NCBI RefSeq assembly: GCF_963526985.1
Contig: NZ_CAURPW010000003.1
Coordinates: 124,001-188,000 of the forward strand
Direction: 5' to 3'
Origin: an uncultured Campylobacter sp.
GTDB lineage: Bacteria > Campylobacterota > Campylobacteria > Campylobacterales > Campylobacteraceae
DNA length: 64,000 nucleotides
The notes below the pieces were generated by a model, which made no database searches, had not been told where the DNA came from, and worked only from the letters and a program-made list of their open reading frames with translations. Shown one piece after another: positions 23,685 to 33,652 of the stretch. Each line of letters begins with the position of its first letter. The first letter of the stretch is position 1. Both the position numbers and the translations under genes were made by a program.

Positions 23685-26638
23685 TTTTCCGCCCGTCCTT
23701 TATTTAGTTTTCTAAGGTAGATTAATATCTCCTCTATCACGTCATCATCGTCTTTGCTCTTTGACCTTAGTCTGGTTTGTTCGCCGTTTTGCGCGGTTAG
23801 CACGATGTTTTGCTCGGCGTTTGAGATGGCTTTAAAGCCCGCTTTTATCGCTAAAATTTTAATTATAATGAGGCTTAAAAACTGCTTGGTGTAGATGTCG
23901 GGCTTGCCGAATCTATCCTCGATCTCGCCCTCTATCTCATAAACCTCGGCGACCTCTTTACACTTGCTAAGCCGTCTATATAGCTCCAGGCGCAATCTAT
24001 CCTCGCCGATAAACTCCGAGTTTAAAAACGCGTTTATGCTGAGTTTCAGGTCGATTTTCGCGCTCTCAAAGCTCTCTTTATTTAGTAGTTTATTTATCTC
24101 TTCTTCAAGCATTTTTATATAGAGCGAGTAGCCGATCGCCTCGATATGGCCGCTTTGGGCTTCGCCCACTAGGTTACCGCCGCCTCTGATTTCTAGATCG
24201 TGATACGCTAGCACGCTGCCCGAGCCCAAAAACGAGTTGCTCTCAAGCGCGACTAGGCGTTTTAGAGCGTCCTCGCTTAGGGCGTTTTTGTCTTCGACCA
24301 GGAAGTAGCAATACGCCTGCTTATCGCTCCTGCCGACGCGTCCGCGTAGCTGATGCAGGTCTGCGATACCGAATTTATTCGCGCCCTCGATGATGATGGT
24401 GTTTACGTTTGGCAGATGGATACCGCTTTCTACGATGCTGGTGCTTAGTAGTACGTCGTATTCGCCGTTTTCAAACTTCATCATCTCCTCTTCGGTCGTC
24501 TTGGCGTCAATCTTGGAGTGTAGCATGAGGATGCGTAAATTTGGCATGATGTCTAAAATTTGCTTTTTTGCCTGAAGCATCGTGGCGATGTGGTTGTGGA
24601 TATAAAAAATTTGCCCGCCGCGGCGCAGTTCGCGCATGATGGCCTCTTTTACCGCCTTTTCGTCCCACTCGCGCACGCTGGTTCGCACGTCTAGGCGCGA
24701 GCTTGGCGGAGTTTGCAATACGGAGTAGCCCTTGACGCTTGAAAGCGCCATATTTAGGCTGCGCGGTATCGGGGTCGCGCTCATAGATAGCACGTGCGAG
24801 GCGCTTGATATCTCTTTTAGTTTTTCTTTTTGTTTGACGCCGAATTTATGCTCTTCATCGATGATGATGAGGCCTAAATTTGACGGTTTAACCGACAAAA
24901 GCGAGTGCGTACCCACACAAACGCAAGGCTGCCCTGCCTCCAGCGCCTTAACCGCGGCCGCTTTTTCCTTAGCGCTTGTGAAGCGATCGAGTTTAAAGAC
25001 GCTAACGTCGAATTTACCCAGCCGCTCTTTTAGGCTTTTAAAATGTTGCGAGCTAAGAAGCGTCGTCGGTACAAAAAATAGCGCCTGAAAGCCCGATTTT
25101 ACGCACTTAAATATCGCATTCATAGCAACTTCCGTTTTACCAAATCCCACGTCGCCGCTAAGCAACCTATCCATCACCTTGCCGCTTTTTAGGTCGTTTG
25201 CTATGTCGCTTGAGGCGCGCTCCTGATCTCTCGTGTAGGCAAAGCCCGCGTTTTGCAAGAAATTTAGATACTCCGCATCGTCCTTTTCGATGATTTCGCC
25301 GCGGATTAGTTCGCGCTGGGCGGCTAGTGAAATAATCTTTGACGCGATTACAAAAAGCTTGGCTCTAACTTTTTCTTTTATCTTGGCGAAATTTGCCTTG
25401 CCCAGGCGGTCTAAAACCGCGATACTGCCGCTACCCGCGACGTATCTGTCGATCAAATTTAAGTGCTCGACTGGCAAAAGCAACTTGTCCTCGTTTTGAT
25501 AAACGATCACGACAAACTCGCGTGTCCTGCCGAGCACGGTTAGCTTTTCAAGCCCCGTAAATTTGCCGATGCCGTACTCCTCATGCACGACGTAGTCGCC
25601 CGCCTTTAGCTCGTCGATGACTAGACTCGGTTTTTTGGCGCGCTTTTTCTTTTCAAATTTATTTAGCGAGACGATGATCTCGCTCGGTGAAACCAAATTT
25701 AACGCTGCTTCGGTTTGCACAAACTCTACGTTTTTGTATTCGCTCAAATTTAATGCGTTAAAAAGCCCCTCGTTACGCGCTAAGACTTTGATTTTTTTAT
25801 TTTTATTTAGCTCAAAAAAATCGGCGTTTGGTGTTACGCTTAAGTCTTTATAAACTTTAGCCGCAGGCAATACGGGCAAATTTGCCACCTCGCCCAGATC
25901 GCGCTCAAAGCCGTCAAATTTTTTCGTTAAAACCGTTTTAAATTCGCGCGTATAGTCGATAAAACCGTCTATCGCCCAAAATCCGAGCGTCTTTAGGTCG
26001 CTGATTAGCGCGTCCGTTTGCATATCTTTTATTTTTTCTGACGTTTTTTCAAACTCAGCCTCGCCCAGAGCCGCGATAAAAGGCGAAATTTCAACGCTTT
26101 TTAGCTCAGTTTTGTTTGAAATTTGCGTCTGCGTGCTGTAGCGCCTGATGCTCTCTATCTCGTCGTCAAAGAGCAAAATACGGTTTGGCTCCTGCGCGCC
26201 GACGCAAAAAATATCGATAATCTCGCCGCGCACGCAAAACTCGCCCTCACTCTCTACGATATCGACCGCTTCGTAGCCAAAGCGCAGTAGTTTTTCGGCT
26301 AGCTCTTTGGGATCGATTTTATCGCCGAAATTTAGCGTTAGCTTTTGTAGATGTTTTTTGCCGGGAAGTTTGTTTAGTACCGTGCAAACGGGGCTAATAA
26401 GGAGCTTTTTGCCCTCAAATTCGTAAAATTTGGCTAGCTCGGATGATAACTCGAAAAGTTCGGCGCTAAAGCTACGCAGATCATCGCCCTCGCGCGCCCT
26501 AAAATCGGGCAATCTAAATACCTTAAGCCCGGCAAATTCCGCCGCGCTAAGAGCCGCGATGGCCTCCTTGTCATCCTCGCAGACGAGTAGCTGCGCATCG
26601 CCTCCGTTTAAAAAATACTCAAAAACCTCACTTTGCAC
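23681..26638 (-). CDS. mfd: Transcription-repair coupling factor
   Basis: Releases RNA polymerase stalled at DNA damage and recruits UvrA. The 985 residues comprise a UvrB-homologous N-terminal region; the RNAP-interacting RID/CarD-like domain DYVVHEEYGIGKFTGL (about 350-365); RecG-type helicase motifs GDVGFGKTE (about 496-504), DEEHKFG (about 596-602) and SATPIPR (about 623-629); and the C-terminal TRCF domain. It is shorter than E. coli Mfd (1148), as in other epsilonproteobacteria. It overlaps folC by 11 bases. Together with uvrB in this window it serves transcription-coupled excision repair. Confidence 0.97.
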   Translation of the reverse strand: MQSEVFEYFLNGGDAQLLVCEDDKEAIAALSAAEFAGLKVFRLPDFRAREGDDLRSFSAELFELSSELAKFYEFEGKKLLISPVCTVLNKLPGKKHLQKLTLNFGDKIDPKELAEKLLRFGYEAVDIVESEGEFCVRGEIIDIFCVGAQEPNRILLFDDEIESIRRYSTQTQISNKTELKSVEISPFIAALGEAEFEKTSEKIKDMQTDALISDLKTLGFWAIDGFIDYTREFKTVLTKKFDGFERDLGEVANLPVLPAAKVYKDLSVTPNADFFELNKNKKIKVLARNEGLFNALNLSEYKNVEFVQTEAALNLVSPSEIIVSLNKFEKKKRAKKPSLVIDELKAGDYVVHEEYGIGKFTGLEKLTVLGRTREFVVIVYQNEDKLLLPVEHLNLIDRYVAGSGSIAVLDRLGKANFAKIKEKVRAKLFVIASKIISLAAQRELIRGEIIEKDDAEYLNFLQNAGFAYTRDQERASSDIANDLKSGKVMDRLLSGDVGFGKTEVAMNAIFKCVKSGFQALFFVPTTLLSSQHFKSLKERLGKFDVSVFKLDRFTSAKEKAAAVKALEAGQPCVCVGTHSLLSVKPSNLGLIIIDEEHKFGVKQKEKLKEISSASHVLSMSATPIPRSLNMALSSVKGYSVLQTPPSSRLDVRTSVREWDEKAVKEAIMRELRRGGQIFYIHNHIATMLQAKKQILDIMPNLRILMLHSKIDAKTTEEEMMKFENGEYDVLLSTSIVESGIHLPNVNTIIIEGANKFGIADLHQLRGRVGRSDKQAYCYFLVEDKNALSEDALKRLVALESNSFLGSGSVLAYHDLEIRGGGNLVGEAQSGHIEAIGYSLYIKMLEEEINKLLNKESFESAKIDLKLSINAFLNSEFIGEDRLRLELYRRLSKCKEVAEVYEIEGEIEDRFGKPDIYTKQFLSLIIIKILAIKAGFKAISNAEQNIVLTAQNGEQTRLRSKSKDDDDVIEEILIYLRKLNKGRAEK

Positions 26639-27782
26639 CGCGGTACCTTTTTAGGAAGGCTTCCACGAGGTAAAACGACCCGAACGCCAGATACTCCTCG
26701 TCCGCGCGCACGTCCGTAAAGTCGGCAAACTCCATACCGAGCTGGCGCAAAGCCTCTTTCACCTGTGCCGTAGCTAGCTCGCGGCCGGGCGCCTCGTACT
26801 CGATGATGTAGGTCTTTTTGACGATCGGCTTGATCGCCTTTAGGACGGCTTTTATGTCCTTATCGGCAAAGGCGTTGAAGATCAAATTTAGCTTTTTGCC
26901 CGCAAATATTTTCACTAGGGCTTGCGCCGCCATCTCGTTGTGCCCGACGTCTATCGTGACGTTTTGCGAGATCTTTTCACAGCGTCCGTTTAGATCTAGC
27001 GCGCCCAAATTTGATAAATTTAAGCTAAATCCAAGCTCCTTAAACGCCGAAGAGCTAAGCGTCAAATTTGAGCGCAAAAACTCGGGCAAGCCGAATTTTT
27101 CCGCATAAATTTTGATCTCGTTTTTATCCTCGTTGGTCAAATTTTGGGAAGCGAATTTGAGCGTCGAGCCCTTTTTAGCGGCGATTTTTCGCGCGATACC
27201 GACGCAAAGCTCACTCATCTCGTCGTTCATCAAAGCAGCGTCCGCCATCGCGTTAAATTTGGTCGTCGCGATCTGCTCTAGCGTGTCGCCGAGCAGCGCC
27301 GTGTGGTCAAAACCGATCGGAGTAAAGAGGCTAAGGCGCTTGTCAAATACGTTCGTAGCGTCAAATTCCCCCCCAACGCCAGCCTCGCAGACGAAAAAGT
27401 CGCACCCCTCAAAAAGCGGAGCGCAAAGCAACGTCGCGTACTCGAAATACGAAAGCGAGCGCGCGACCTCGGGAGGTAAAATTTTAATCAGCCTCTCGTG
27501 AGCCGTCTCGAGCGCATCCGCGCTAGCTACGGCGCCGTTCATCCAAAATCTCTCGCGAAACTCGAAAATATGAGGGCTCGTATAGTGTCCGACGCTATGG
27601 CCACGAGCGAGCATCTGCGCTAAAAATCGCCCCGTGCTACCCTTGCCGTTCGTGCCGATTAGATGGATGATTTTTGGTATTTTAAATGCGTCTTGCACGA
27701 ATTTAAAGGCATTTGGCATACGCGCGCGGTTGATTTCCTTATAAAAAAGGGGTTTGTTTTTTAAAAAATATTCTAGTTTCAT
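26628..27782 (-). CDS. folC: Folylpolyglutamate / dihydrofolate synthase
   Basis: Adds glutamate to folates, and may also make dihydrofolate from dihydropteroate. A 384-residue Mur-ligase-fold enzyme: P-loop GTNGKGSTGRFL (about 43-54), HYTSPHIFEFRERF (about 70-83), CEAGVGGEFDATN (about 134-146), PIGFDHTALLG (about 156-166) and NVTIDVGHNEMA (about 273-284). It starts one base before the stop of the diguanylate cyclase gene and its 3' end overlaps mfd. Whether both FolC activities are present cannot be read from sequence. Confidence 0.94.
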   Translation of the reverse strand: MKLEYFLKNKPLFYKEINRARMPNAFKFVQDAFKIPKIIHLIGTNGKGSTGRFLAQMLARGHSVGHYTSPHIFEFRERFWMNGAVASADALETAHERLIKILPPEVARSLSYFEYATLLCAPLFEGCDFFVCEAGVGGEFDATNVFDKRLSLFTPIGFDHTALLGDTLEQIATTKFNAMADAALMNDEMSELCVGIARKIAAKKGSTLKFASQNLTNEDKNEIKIYAEKFGLPEFLRSNLTLSSSAFKELGFSLNLSNLGALDLNGRCEKISQNVTIDVGHNEMAAQALVKIFAGKKLNLIFNAFADKDIKAVLKAIKPIVKKTYIIEYEAPGRELATAQVKEALRQLGMEFADFTDVRADEEYLAFGSFYLVEAFLKRYRGAK

Positions 27783-29326
27783 TAAATTTTAGGCATCACC
27801 TGATCTCTGCCGTTTTGCTTGGCTTCATAAAGCATCTTGTCCGAAGCCTCGAGCGCCGCCGCTGAGCTTTGATACGCGCTACGTACGGCCGCGCCGCAGC
27901 TAATCGTAACGCTGATACGCTCTTCTTTATATAAAAATTTCGAGTTTTTAAGCGTAGTTCTAACTCTACTAGCAAATTCCACGCTTTGCTCTAAACTTAA
28001 GCCCGGCAGCAAAACGACAAACTCCTCGCCGCCGTACCTGCTTACGATATCCTCTTTTCGCGAGGCTTTTAACAGCGTTTTTGCTACGCTAGCTATTACG
28101 GTATCGCCCGCATCGTGGCCGTACGCGTCGTTTATCTTTTTAAAATGGTCTATATCAAAAAAACATACGCAGTAGTCAAGTCCGTTTTTTAGATATTCGT
28201 TTTCAAATCTCTCTAACTCCTCGACAAACGCTTTTCTCGTCGCGGTTTTGGTTAAAAAATCCTCTCTGCTCTGCGCTTTTGCGTCTTCTAACTGGGTTTC
28301 AAGAGCGCTTATTTTTTCTTGTAGCTCTTTTATCGTTAGCTGATCGCTCATCATCTGCTCGCCTAGTTGCCTTATCTCGCCGTCAAGCATATCCGCGATA
28401 CCGAGCATCTTATCTCTGATACCTTCAAAGCTATCTTTGCTTAAATTTATTAGACCCAAATCGCGCCTTATAAACCCCATCTTATCAGAGCCGTCCTTGG
28501 AGCTGTCTATGAGCCTCAAGATTCGCCCGTCTATGCCCTCTAGTACCTTATCTAGCGCGGCTATCTTGCTCGAGATTTCGGCTTTATCCAGCTCGATGCG
28601 TTTTTTAGTTAAATTTTTTATATCGTTTCTAAATTTTAAGCTTTCAAGCAGCCTAGGTTCGTCTTTTAAATTTTTAGTTATCCTATCTATGTCGCCGATT
28701 ATTTTATCGGTGATGGACGGCTCTAGCGTAGCCGTCAAAAGCGAGACGAACTCCTCACACGCTCCGGCGCTTCCGGCGCTTCTAATCGCGCCGTCAAGCT
28801 CTGCGACCATCTCCGCTAAATCATCCGTTTTTTTTATCCCGTAGTCGTTAAGCCTTTTTAAAAAGCTGTCGTCGTAATCGGTCAAAAAATCAAACCACTT
28901 ATCTTTTATCCTATCGGCGGTTTGAGCGTCGGTGCGTCTGTTTAGCGCCTCGATACTGGCTTCCGCCAGCTTTCTTGCGCTTTTGTTATGTAGCGCGGCC
29001 GCTGCTTGAAGTACTTTTTTACTCATAGCGCATAGTGCGGCTACTAGCTTTGGATACTCGACGAGGCTGGGGGAATTTAACCTAGAGGCCATAAAGGCAA
29101 AAAGCTCGTCCACGCTTTTTACGTTTTTTTGTTTTAGCTGTGCCTTAAATTCATCGTTTAGTCTACCGACGTATTTTTCTAGCTTTTGACAATCAGGCAC
29201 TATAACGCCGTTTTTTTTTGCCGTCTCGCAAAAAACTTCGGCGTAGTTATCCGGAGTTAGCACGAGTCCGCGCTCTTTTATAGTCTGGATAGTCTCTTTT
29301 ATGACTTGATTGACGCTAGTCGCCAC
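27782..29326 (-). CDS. Soluble diguanylate cyclase (GGDEF)
   Basis: 514 residues. The C-terminal GGDEF domain (about 350-512) has RYGGEEFVVLLPG as active site, DIDHFKKIND as the metal/GTP region, and an intact inhibitory I-site RKED five residues before GGEEF, so it should make cyclic-di-GMP with product inhibition. No membrane helix or signal peptide is seen. About 330 N-terminal residues are helical with a long coiled coil just before the GGDEF domain. A homologous gene lies between lptE and folC in C. jejuni (Cj1089c, recalled), but I am not sure that one carries GGDEF. It overlaps lptE by 11 bases. Confidence 0.92.
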   Translation of the reverse strand: MATSVNQVIKETIQTIKERGLVLTPDNYAEVFCETAKKNGVIVPDCQKLEKYVGRLNDEFKAQLKQKNVKSVDELFAFMASRLNSPSLVEYPKLVAALCAMSKKVLQAAAALHNKSARKLAEASIEALNRRTDAQTADRIKDKWFDFLTDYDDSFLKRLNDYGIKKTDDLAEMVAELDGAIRSAGSAGACEEFVSLLTATLEPSITDKIIGDIDRITKNLKDEPRLLESLKFRNDIKNLTKKRIELDKAEISSKIAALDKVLEGIDGRILRLIDSSKDGSDKMGFIRRDLGLINLSKDSFEGIRDKMLGIADMLDGEIRQLGEQMMSDQLTIKELQEKISALETQLEDAKAQSREDFLTKTATRKAFVEELERFENEYLKNGLDYCVCFFDIDHFKKINDAYGHDAGDTVIASVAKTLLKASRKEDIVSRYGGEEFVVLLPGLSLEQSVEFASRVRTTLKNSKFLYKEERISVTISCGAAVRSAYQSSAAALEASDKMLYEAKQNGRDQVMPKI

Positions 29327-29849
29327 GCTTTAGACCTTTTACGGCAAGCGTAGCGATATACTCGTCAAAAGCCTCTTGAGAAGCCTGTTTTACGGCATTA
29401 TATCTATCGCTTTCGCTGATGACGCCGTCGGCGAATCTAGTATCTCTTATCTTTTGCGACACGGTAAAGTCATGCTCGCCCGAAGTAGTCACCGATAGCG
29501 TCTTGCCGCTCTTTAACCTGGTGTCGAAATTTAACGCCAAAATCGCCTTATAAGACGTTACGTAGCCGTACTCGTCAAAAAGCAAGGGCTGATAACTAAG
29601 CGTTTTTATCGACACGGTTATAGACGTAGGCGCATTTTTATCGTCGCTTATACGTTTTCCCAGCCTAGTTACGATACCTTCAAGCACGCTGTCTTTTATC
29701 CAAACGCTGTTTTTAGGTTCTTCTTTACTTATAAGCACGTTTACGTAAACGCGCTCGCCCATTACGTCGCTAGTTATCTTTGAGACCGGCTTATAGCTGC
29801 ATCCCGCCAAGATAAAAGCCGTTAAAAATAGTAAAAATTTAGTTTTCAA
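29316..29849 (-). CDS. lptE: LPS-assembly lipoprotein LptE
   Basis: A 177-residue outer-membrane lipoprotein. The signal peptide MKTKFLLFLTAFILAGC ends in the lipobox LAGC, so Cys17 is acylated. The mature part has the alternating strand pattern of LptE, which plugs LptD and helps deliver lipooligosaccharide to the cell surface. The identification relies on the lipobox, size and the conserved position between leuS and folC in Campylobacter. Starts three bases after leuS. Confidence 0.8.
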   Translation of the reverse strand: MKTKFLLFLTAFILAGCSYKPVSKITSDVMGERVYVNVLISKEEPKNSVWIKDSVLEGIVTRLGKRISDDKNAPTSITVSIKTLSYQPLLFDEYGYVTSYKAILALNFDTRLKSGKTLSVTTSGEHDFTVSQKIRDTRFADGVISESDRYNAVKQASQEAFDEYIATLAVKGLKRGD

Positions 29850-29852
29850 AAT

Positions 29853-32324
29853 TTAGCCTTTTATTACGAAATTTACGAGCTTTCCGTTCACGTAAATTTG
29901 TTTGATTATTTCTTTTCCCTCGAGCCATTTTTCCGCGCTTTGTTTAGCTAAAGCTATGATCTCATCATCGCTAGCGCTACTTGGCGCCTCAAATTCGCCT
30001 CGCCTTTTGCCGTTAACCGTGATAGCTAAATTTAAGCTATCTTGCTCAAAAACCTCGTTTAAGATTTCTATTTTCGTAAAATTTGCTCTGCCAAATAGCT
30101 GCTCGCTAAGCTCGTTTGCTATATGCGGCACGATAGGCTCGAGTAAATTTAAAACGATAAAAAAGGCTTCCGTCGTCACATCCTCGTTATCCTGCGCGTT
30201 TACGGCGTTTAGGGCTTCCATGCAGGCCGCGATTAGGGTATTAAAGGCAAAATTTTCTTCGTAAACGTCGTTTGATTTTTTAAGCGCCTCATAAACCTTC
30301 ATTCGCGCGTATTTTTCTTCTTTACTCAAATTTGCGTGCGCTATCTGCGGGATTTGAGTACATTTTTTGACATTCGCGCTTCGTTCGTATAAGCGGTTTA
30401 AAAACCTAAACGCGCCCTCGACCGCGCTATCGTTCCACTCAAGCTCTTTTTGCGGAGGCGCGGCAAAGAGGATAAAAAGCCTCGCCGTATCGGCGCCGTA
30501 TTTGTTGATGATGTCGTCGGGATCAATCACGTTGCCTTTACTTTTACTCATTTTTTTGCCGTCTTTTAGCACCATGCCCTGAGTGAGCAGTCGCTCAAAC
30601 GGCTCATCGTCTCTTAGGTAACCCAGGTCTCGTAAGGCCTTTTGGAAAAACCTCGCATAAAGTAGGTGCAAGATCGCATGCTCGATACCTCCGATATACT
30701 GATCCACGTTCATCCAATAATTCACGCTTTTAGCATCAAACGCGCGATCCTGCCACGTTTTTTCGTCGCTGGCGTATCTAGCGAAATACCAACTACTCTC
30801 AAAAAACGTATCCATCGTATCGGTCTCGCGGATAGCCTCGCCGCCGCATTTTGGACACTTTACGTGTTTCCAGCTCTCGTGCTTATCGAGCGGATTTCCC
30901 TCGCCCGTTATCTGCACGTCGTCAGGCAGCGTCACGGGCAAATTTTCGATCCTTTCAGGCACGACGCCGCAGCGCTTACAGTGCACCATCGGTATCGGAG
31001 CGCCCCAGTAGCGCTGCCTAGAGATGCCCCAGTCGCGGATTTTAAAATTTACGACGCGTTTGCCGATCTTGTCCGCTTCAAATTTTTCTATTATTTTTAG
31101 TTTTGCCTCTTCGCTGCCAAGACCGTTTATGAGCGGCGAATTTATAGATATTCCGTACTCCGTTAGAGCCTTACCACCCTCAAATTCGCCCTGCATAGGC
31201 TTAACCACCGGCTTTATCGGCAGGTCAAATTTACTCGCAAACTCATAGTCGCGCTCATCGTGAGCCGGTACTGCCATAACCGCGCCGCTACCGTAGTCTG
31301 CCAGGACGAAATTGGCTACCCAAACCGGTACTTTTTCTCCGGTTAGCGGGTGTAAGACATTTATGCCCAAATACAGTCCGTCTTTTTCGCTAGCTTGGCG
31401 TTCGCGCGGGCTTTGGTTTAAAATTTTTTTGATTTTTTCCGCTTTTTGTGGCTCTAATTTGCCTGCGTTAAGTAGTCTTTTTACGATCTTGTGCTCAGGC
31501 GCTAAAGCTGCATAACTAACGCCGTAAATCGTATCAGGGCGCGTGGTAAATACCTCAAAACCGTCTATTGGCTCGCCGCCTTCTAAAATTTGCTTCGACT
31601 CCTCGTCTAGCTCAAATTTAAACTCAAGACCAAAGCTCTTACCGATCCAGTTTTCCTGCATCGTAAGCACTTGAGAAGGCCATTTGTTCTCTAGCTTTTT
31701 TAAATCGTCTAGCAACTCCTGCGCGTAGCTAGTTATCTTTAGGTAGTAGCCGGGTAGTTCGCGCTGGACGACGGCATTCCCGCATCTCCAGCAGCATCCG
31801 TCTTCGACCTGCTCGTTTGCAAGCACCGTCTGGTCGTATTCACACCAATTTACTACCGCGCTTTTTCGGTAGACTAGCCCCTTTTCGTACATTTTGATGA
31901 AAAATTCTTGTTCAAATTTAGTATAAAGCGGATCAGAAGTCGCAAACTCGCGCTTTTTAGAAAAGCTAAGCCCCAAAGCATCAAGCTCGCCGCGCATGTA
32001 GTCTATATTTTCGTAAGTCCAAATTTTAGGATGAATTTTGTGCTTTATTGCCGCATTTTCCGCAGGCATACCGAAGCTATCAAAGCCGATAGGATGCAAA
32101 ACGTTGTAGTCTTTTTTGCGGTAGTAGCGAGCTAGGGCATCTCCGATGGAGTAGTTTCGCACGTGACCCATGTGGATGCGTCCGCTAGGGTATGGAAACA
32201 TGCTCAGGATATATTTTTTAGGCAGGCTATAGTCGTCTTTGGGCTCAAATTCGCCGCTTTTGCTCCAAATTTCTCTCCATTTTTTTTCTATTTTCGCGGG
32301 CTCGTATTTTAAATTTTCACTCAT
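29853..32324 (-). CDS. leuS: Leucyl-tRNA synthetase
   Basis: Class I synthetase of 823 residues. The HIGH motif is PYPSGRIHMGHVRN (about 43-56), the KMSKS loop KKMSKSKGNV (about 593-602), and the CP1 editing domain includes TTRPDTIYGVSY (about 259-270). Zinc-like Cys pairs occur in CKRCG and CPKCGG. The C-terminal anticodon-binding and small LeuRS domains end KLVNFVIKG. SD and start are standard. Neighbours lptE and the 112-residue membrane gene are in the same unit. Confidence 0.98.
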   Translation of the reverse strand: MSENLKYEPAKIEKKWREIWSKSGEFEPKDDYSLPKKYILSMFPYPSGRIHMGHVRNYSIGDALARYYRKKDYNVLHPIGFDSFGMPAENAAIKHKIHPKIWTYENIDYMRGELDALGLSFSKKREFATSDPLYTKFEQEFFIKMYEKGLVYRKSAVVNWCEYDQTVLANEQVEDGCCWRCGNAVVQRELPGYYLKITSYAQELLDDLKKLENKWPSQVLTMQENWIGKSFGLEFKFELDEESKQILEGGEPIDGFEVFTTRPDTIYGVSYAALAPEHKIVKRLLNAGKLEPQKAEKIKKILNQSPRERQASEKDGLYLGINVLHPLTGEKVPVWVANFVLADYGSGAVMAVPAHDERDYEFASKFDLPIKPVVKPMQGEFEGGKALTEYGISINSPLINGLGSEEAKLKIIEKFEADKIGKRVVNFKIRDWGISRQRYWGAPIPMVHCKRCGVVPERIENLPVTLPDDVQITGEGNPLDKHESWKHVKCPKCGGEAIRETDTMDTFFESSWYFARYASDEKTWQDRAFDAKSVNYWMNVDQYIGGIEHAILHLLYARFFQKALRDLGYLRDDEPFERLLTQGMVLKDGKKMSKSKGNVIDPDDIINKYGADTARLFILFAAPPQKELEWNDSAVEGAFRFLNRLYERSANVKKCTQIPQIAHANLSKEEKYARMKVYEALKKSNDVYEENFAFNTLIAACMEALNAVNAQDNEDVTTEAFFIVLNLLEPIVPHIANELSEQLFGRANFTKIEILNEVFEQDSLNLAITVNGKRRGEFEAPSSASDDEIIALAKQSAEKWLEGKEIIKQIYVNGKLVNFVIKG

Positions 32325-32332
32325 TTTTACTC

Positions 32333-32671
32333 CTAAAATTCTTCTTGCGTTTTGCTTGACTCGACCAAAACCAAGGCGAGCGAAAAAACATTTGCGATCG
32401 TCGCTCCGATAGCTAGCGAATAAGCGATATTAGCACTGCCATTTACCTGAAGTATCCCAAACGCCGGAATAAGATGCAAATCAGCCACTAAAGAACTAGC
32501 GAAAAGCTCGGCGGCAAAGATATTTTTAACGCCGATTTTTAGCAACGTCGAAATTAAATTTACGCTCGCGGCTATAAAAAGCGCAATCTCGTTTTTGTCG
32601 TACAAAAATCCTGCCGTCGTCGTTAGGCTCATGAGAGCGAAAAAAATATAAACAACCTTACCCCAATTCAT
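32333..32671 (-). CDS. Small conserved membrane protein (DUF6394-like)
   Basis: A 112-residue protein with about four hydrophobic segments: VVYIFFALMSLTTTAGF, ALFIAASVNLISTLL, LFASSLVADLHLIPAFG and YSLAIGATIANVFSLALVLV. It matches what I recall as DUF6394 of campylobacterota; the function is unknown. It sits between secF (9 bases) and leuS (8 bases), which suggests co-expression with the Sec genes. GGAGG is present just before the ATG. Confidence 0.7.
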   Translation of the reverse strand: MNWGKVVYIFFALMSLTTTAGFLYDKNEIALFIAASVNLISTLLKIGVKNIFAAELFASSLVADLHLIPAFGILQVNGSANIAYSLAIGATIANVFSLALVLVESSKTQEEF

Positions 32672-32680
32672 CGCCCCTCC

Positions 32681-33652
32681 TTATATAGCGCCTTTTTCAA
32701 ACATCTCTCGCTGCTTTTGCTTCTCTCTTTGAGCGCGCGCTTTTTCGGCCTCCGTCGCGCGGTATTTTTCTACGCTAAATTTAAACCACAAAAGCATAGG
32801 CGCCGCAACGAATATCGAGCTAAGCGTACCTATGACGATGCCCACTATCAGCGCCAAAGAAAATCCGTGTATCATATCTCCGCCGAACAAAAACAGCACG
32901 ACTACCGTGATGAGCGTGGTGCCTGATGTGAGTATCGTTCTAGTTAGCGTCGCGGAGACCGATTCGTTTATTATCGTATCAAGATGCGTGCTCTTGCTGC
33001 TTTTGATATTTTCTCTGATACGGTCAAAGACGATGATCGTATCGTTTAGCGAGTAGCCCACGACCGTAAGGATCGCCGCAAGAGTGTCTAAATTTACGTC
33101 GATAGCAAAAAAGCTGATAGCTCCCATCGTGATCACGACGTCGTGAATCTCCGAGGCCACCGCCGCCATCGCAAATCTCCACTCGAATCTAAACGCGATG
33201 TAGATCAAAATCCCCACGAGCGAGATCGCAAGCGCCATCACGCCCTTTTCGCGTAGCTCGTCGCCGACTTTTGGACCCACTACGTCGGTGCGGCGGATCT
33301 CAAATTTGCCCGTATCTTTTAAAAGCCCAGCTACGCTAGCTCCGACGTCGCTGCCTAAATTTGAGTTCGTCCCAGAAAATCTAATCGTAACTTCTTCTGC
33401 CGAGCCAAACTCCGTAACGCTCGCGTTTTTATAGGCTTCGTCTTTTGCTAAAGCCTCGCGAATTTTATCTAGCGAGACCGCGCTATCGTATTTCACCTGG
33501 ATGAGCGTACCGCCGGAAAAGTCGATGCCGTAGTTAAAGCCTTTCGTCGCCATCAAAAAAAGCGAACCGAAAAATAGCACGGCGGAGACGGCTAGCGCGA
33601 TGTAGCGCTTGCTCATAAAATCATAAACATGTGCCTTTGAGAAAAATTGCAT
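32681..33652 (-). CDS. secF: Protein translocase subunit SecF
   Basis: RND-like helper of SecYEG that uses the proton gradient to complete protein export. 323 residues: TM1 near 17-33, periplasmic P1 domain with GIDFSGGTLIQVKYD (about 43-57), then five more helices. The motif VGYSLNDTIIVFDRIRE (about 197-213) is the hallmark. The C-terminus is highly charged (AEKARAQREKQKQREMF). Directly follows secD with no gap. Confidence 0.97.
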   Translation of the reverse strand: MQFFSKAHVYDFMSKRYIALAVSAVLFFGSLFLMATKGFNYGIDFSGGTLIQVKYDSAVSLDKIREALAKDEAYKNASVTEFGSAEEVTIRFSGTNSNLGSDVGASVAGLLKDTGKFEIRRTDVVGPKVGDELREKGVMALAISLVGILIYIAFRFEWRFAMAAVASEIHDVVITMGAISFFAIDVNLDTLAAILTVVGYSLNDTIIVFDRIRENIKSSKSTHLDTIINESVSATLTRTILTSGTTLITVVVLFLFGGDMIHGFSLALIVGIVIGTLSSIFVAAPMLLWFKFSVEKYRATEAEKARAQREKQKQREMFEKGAI

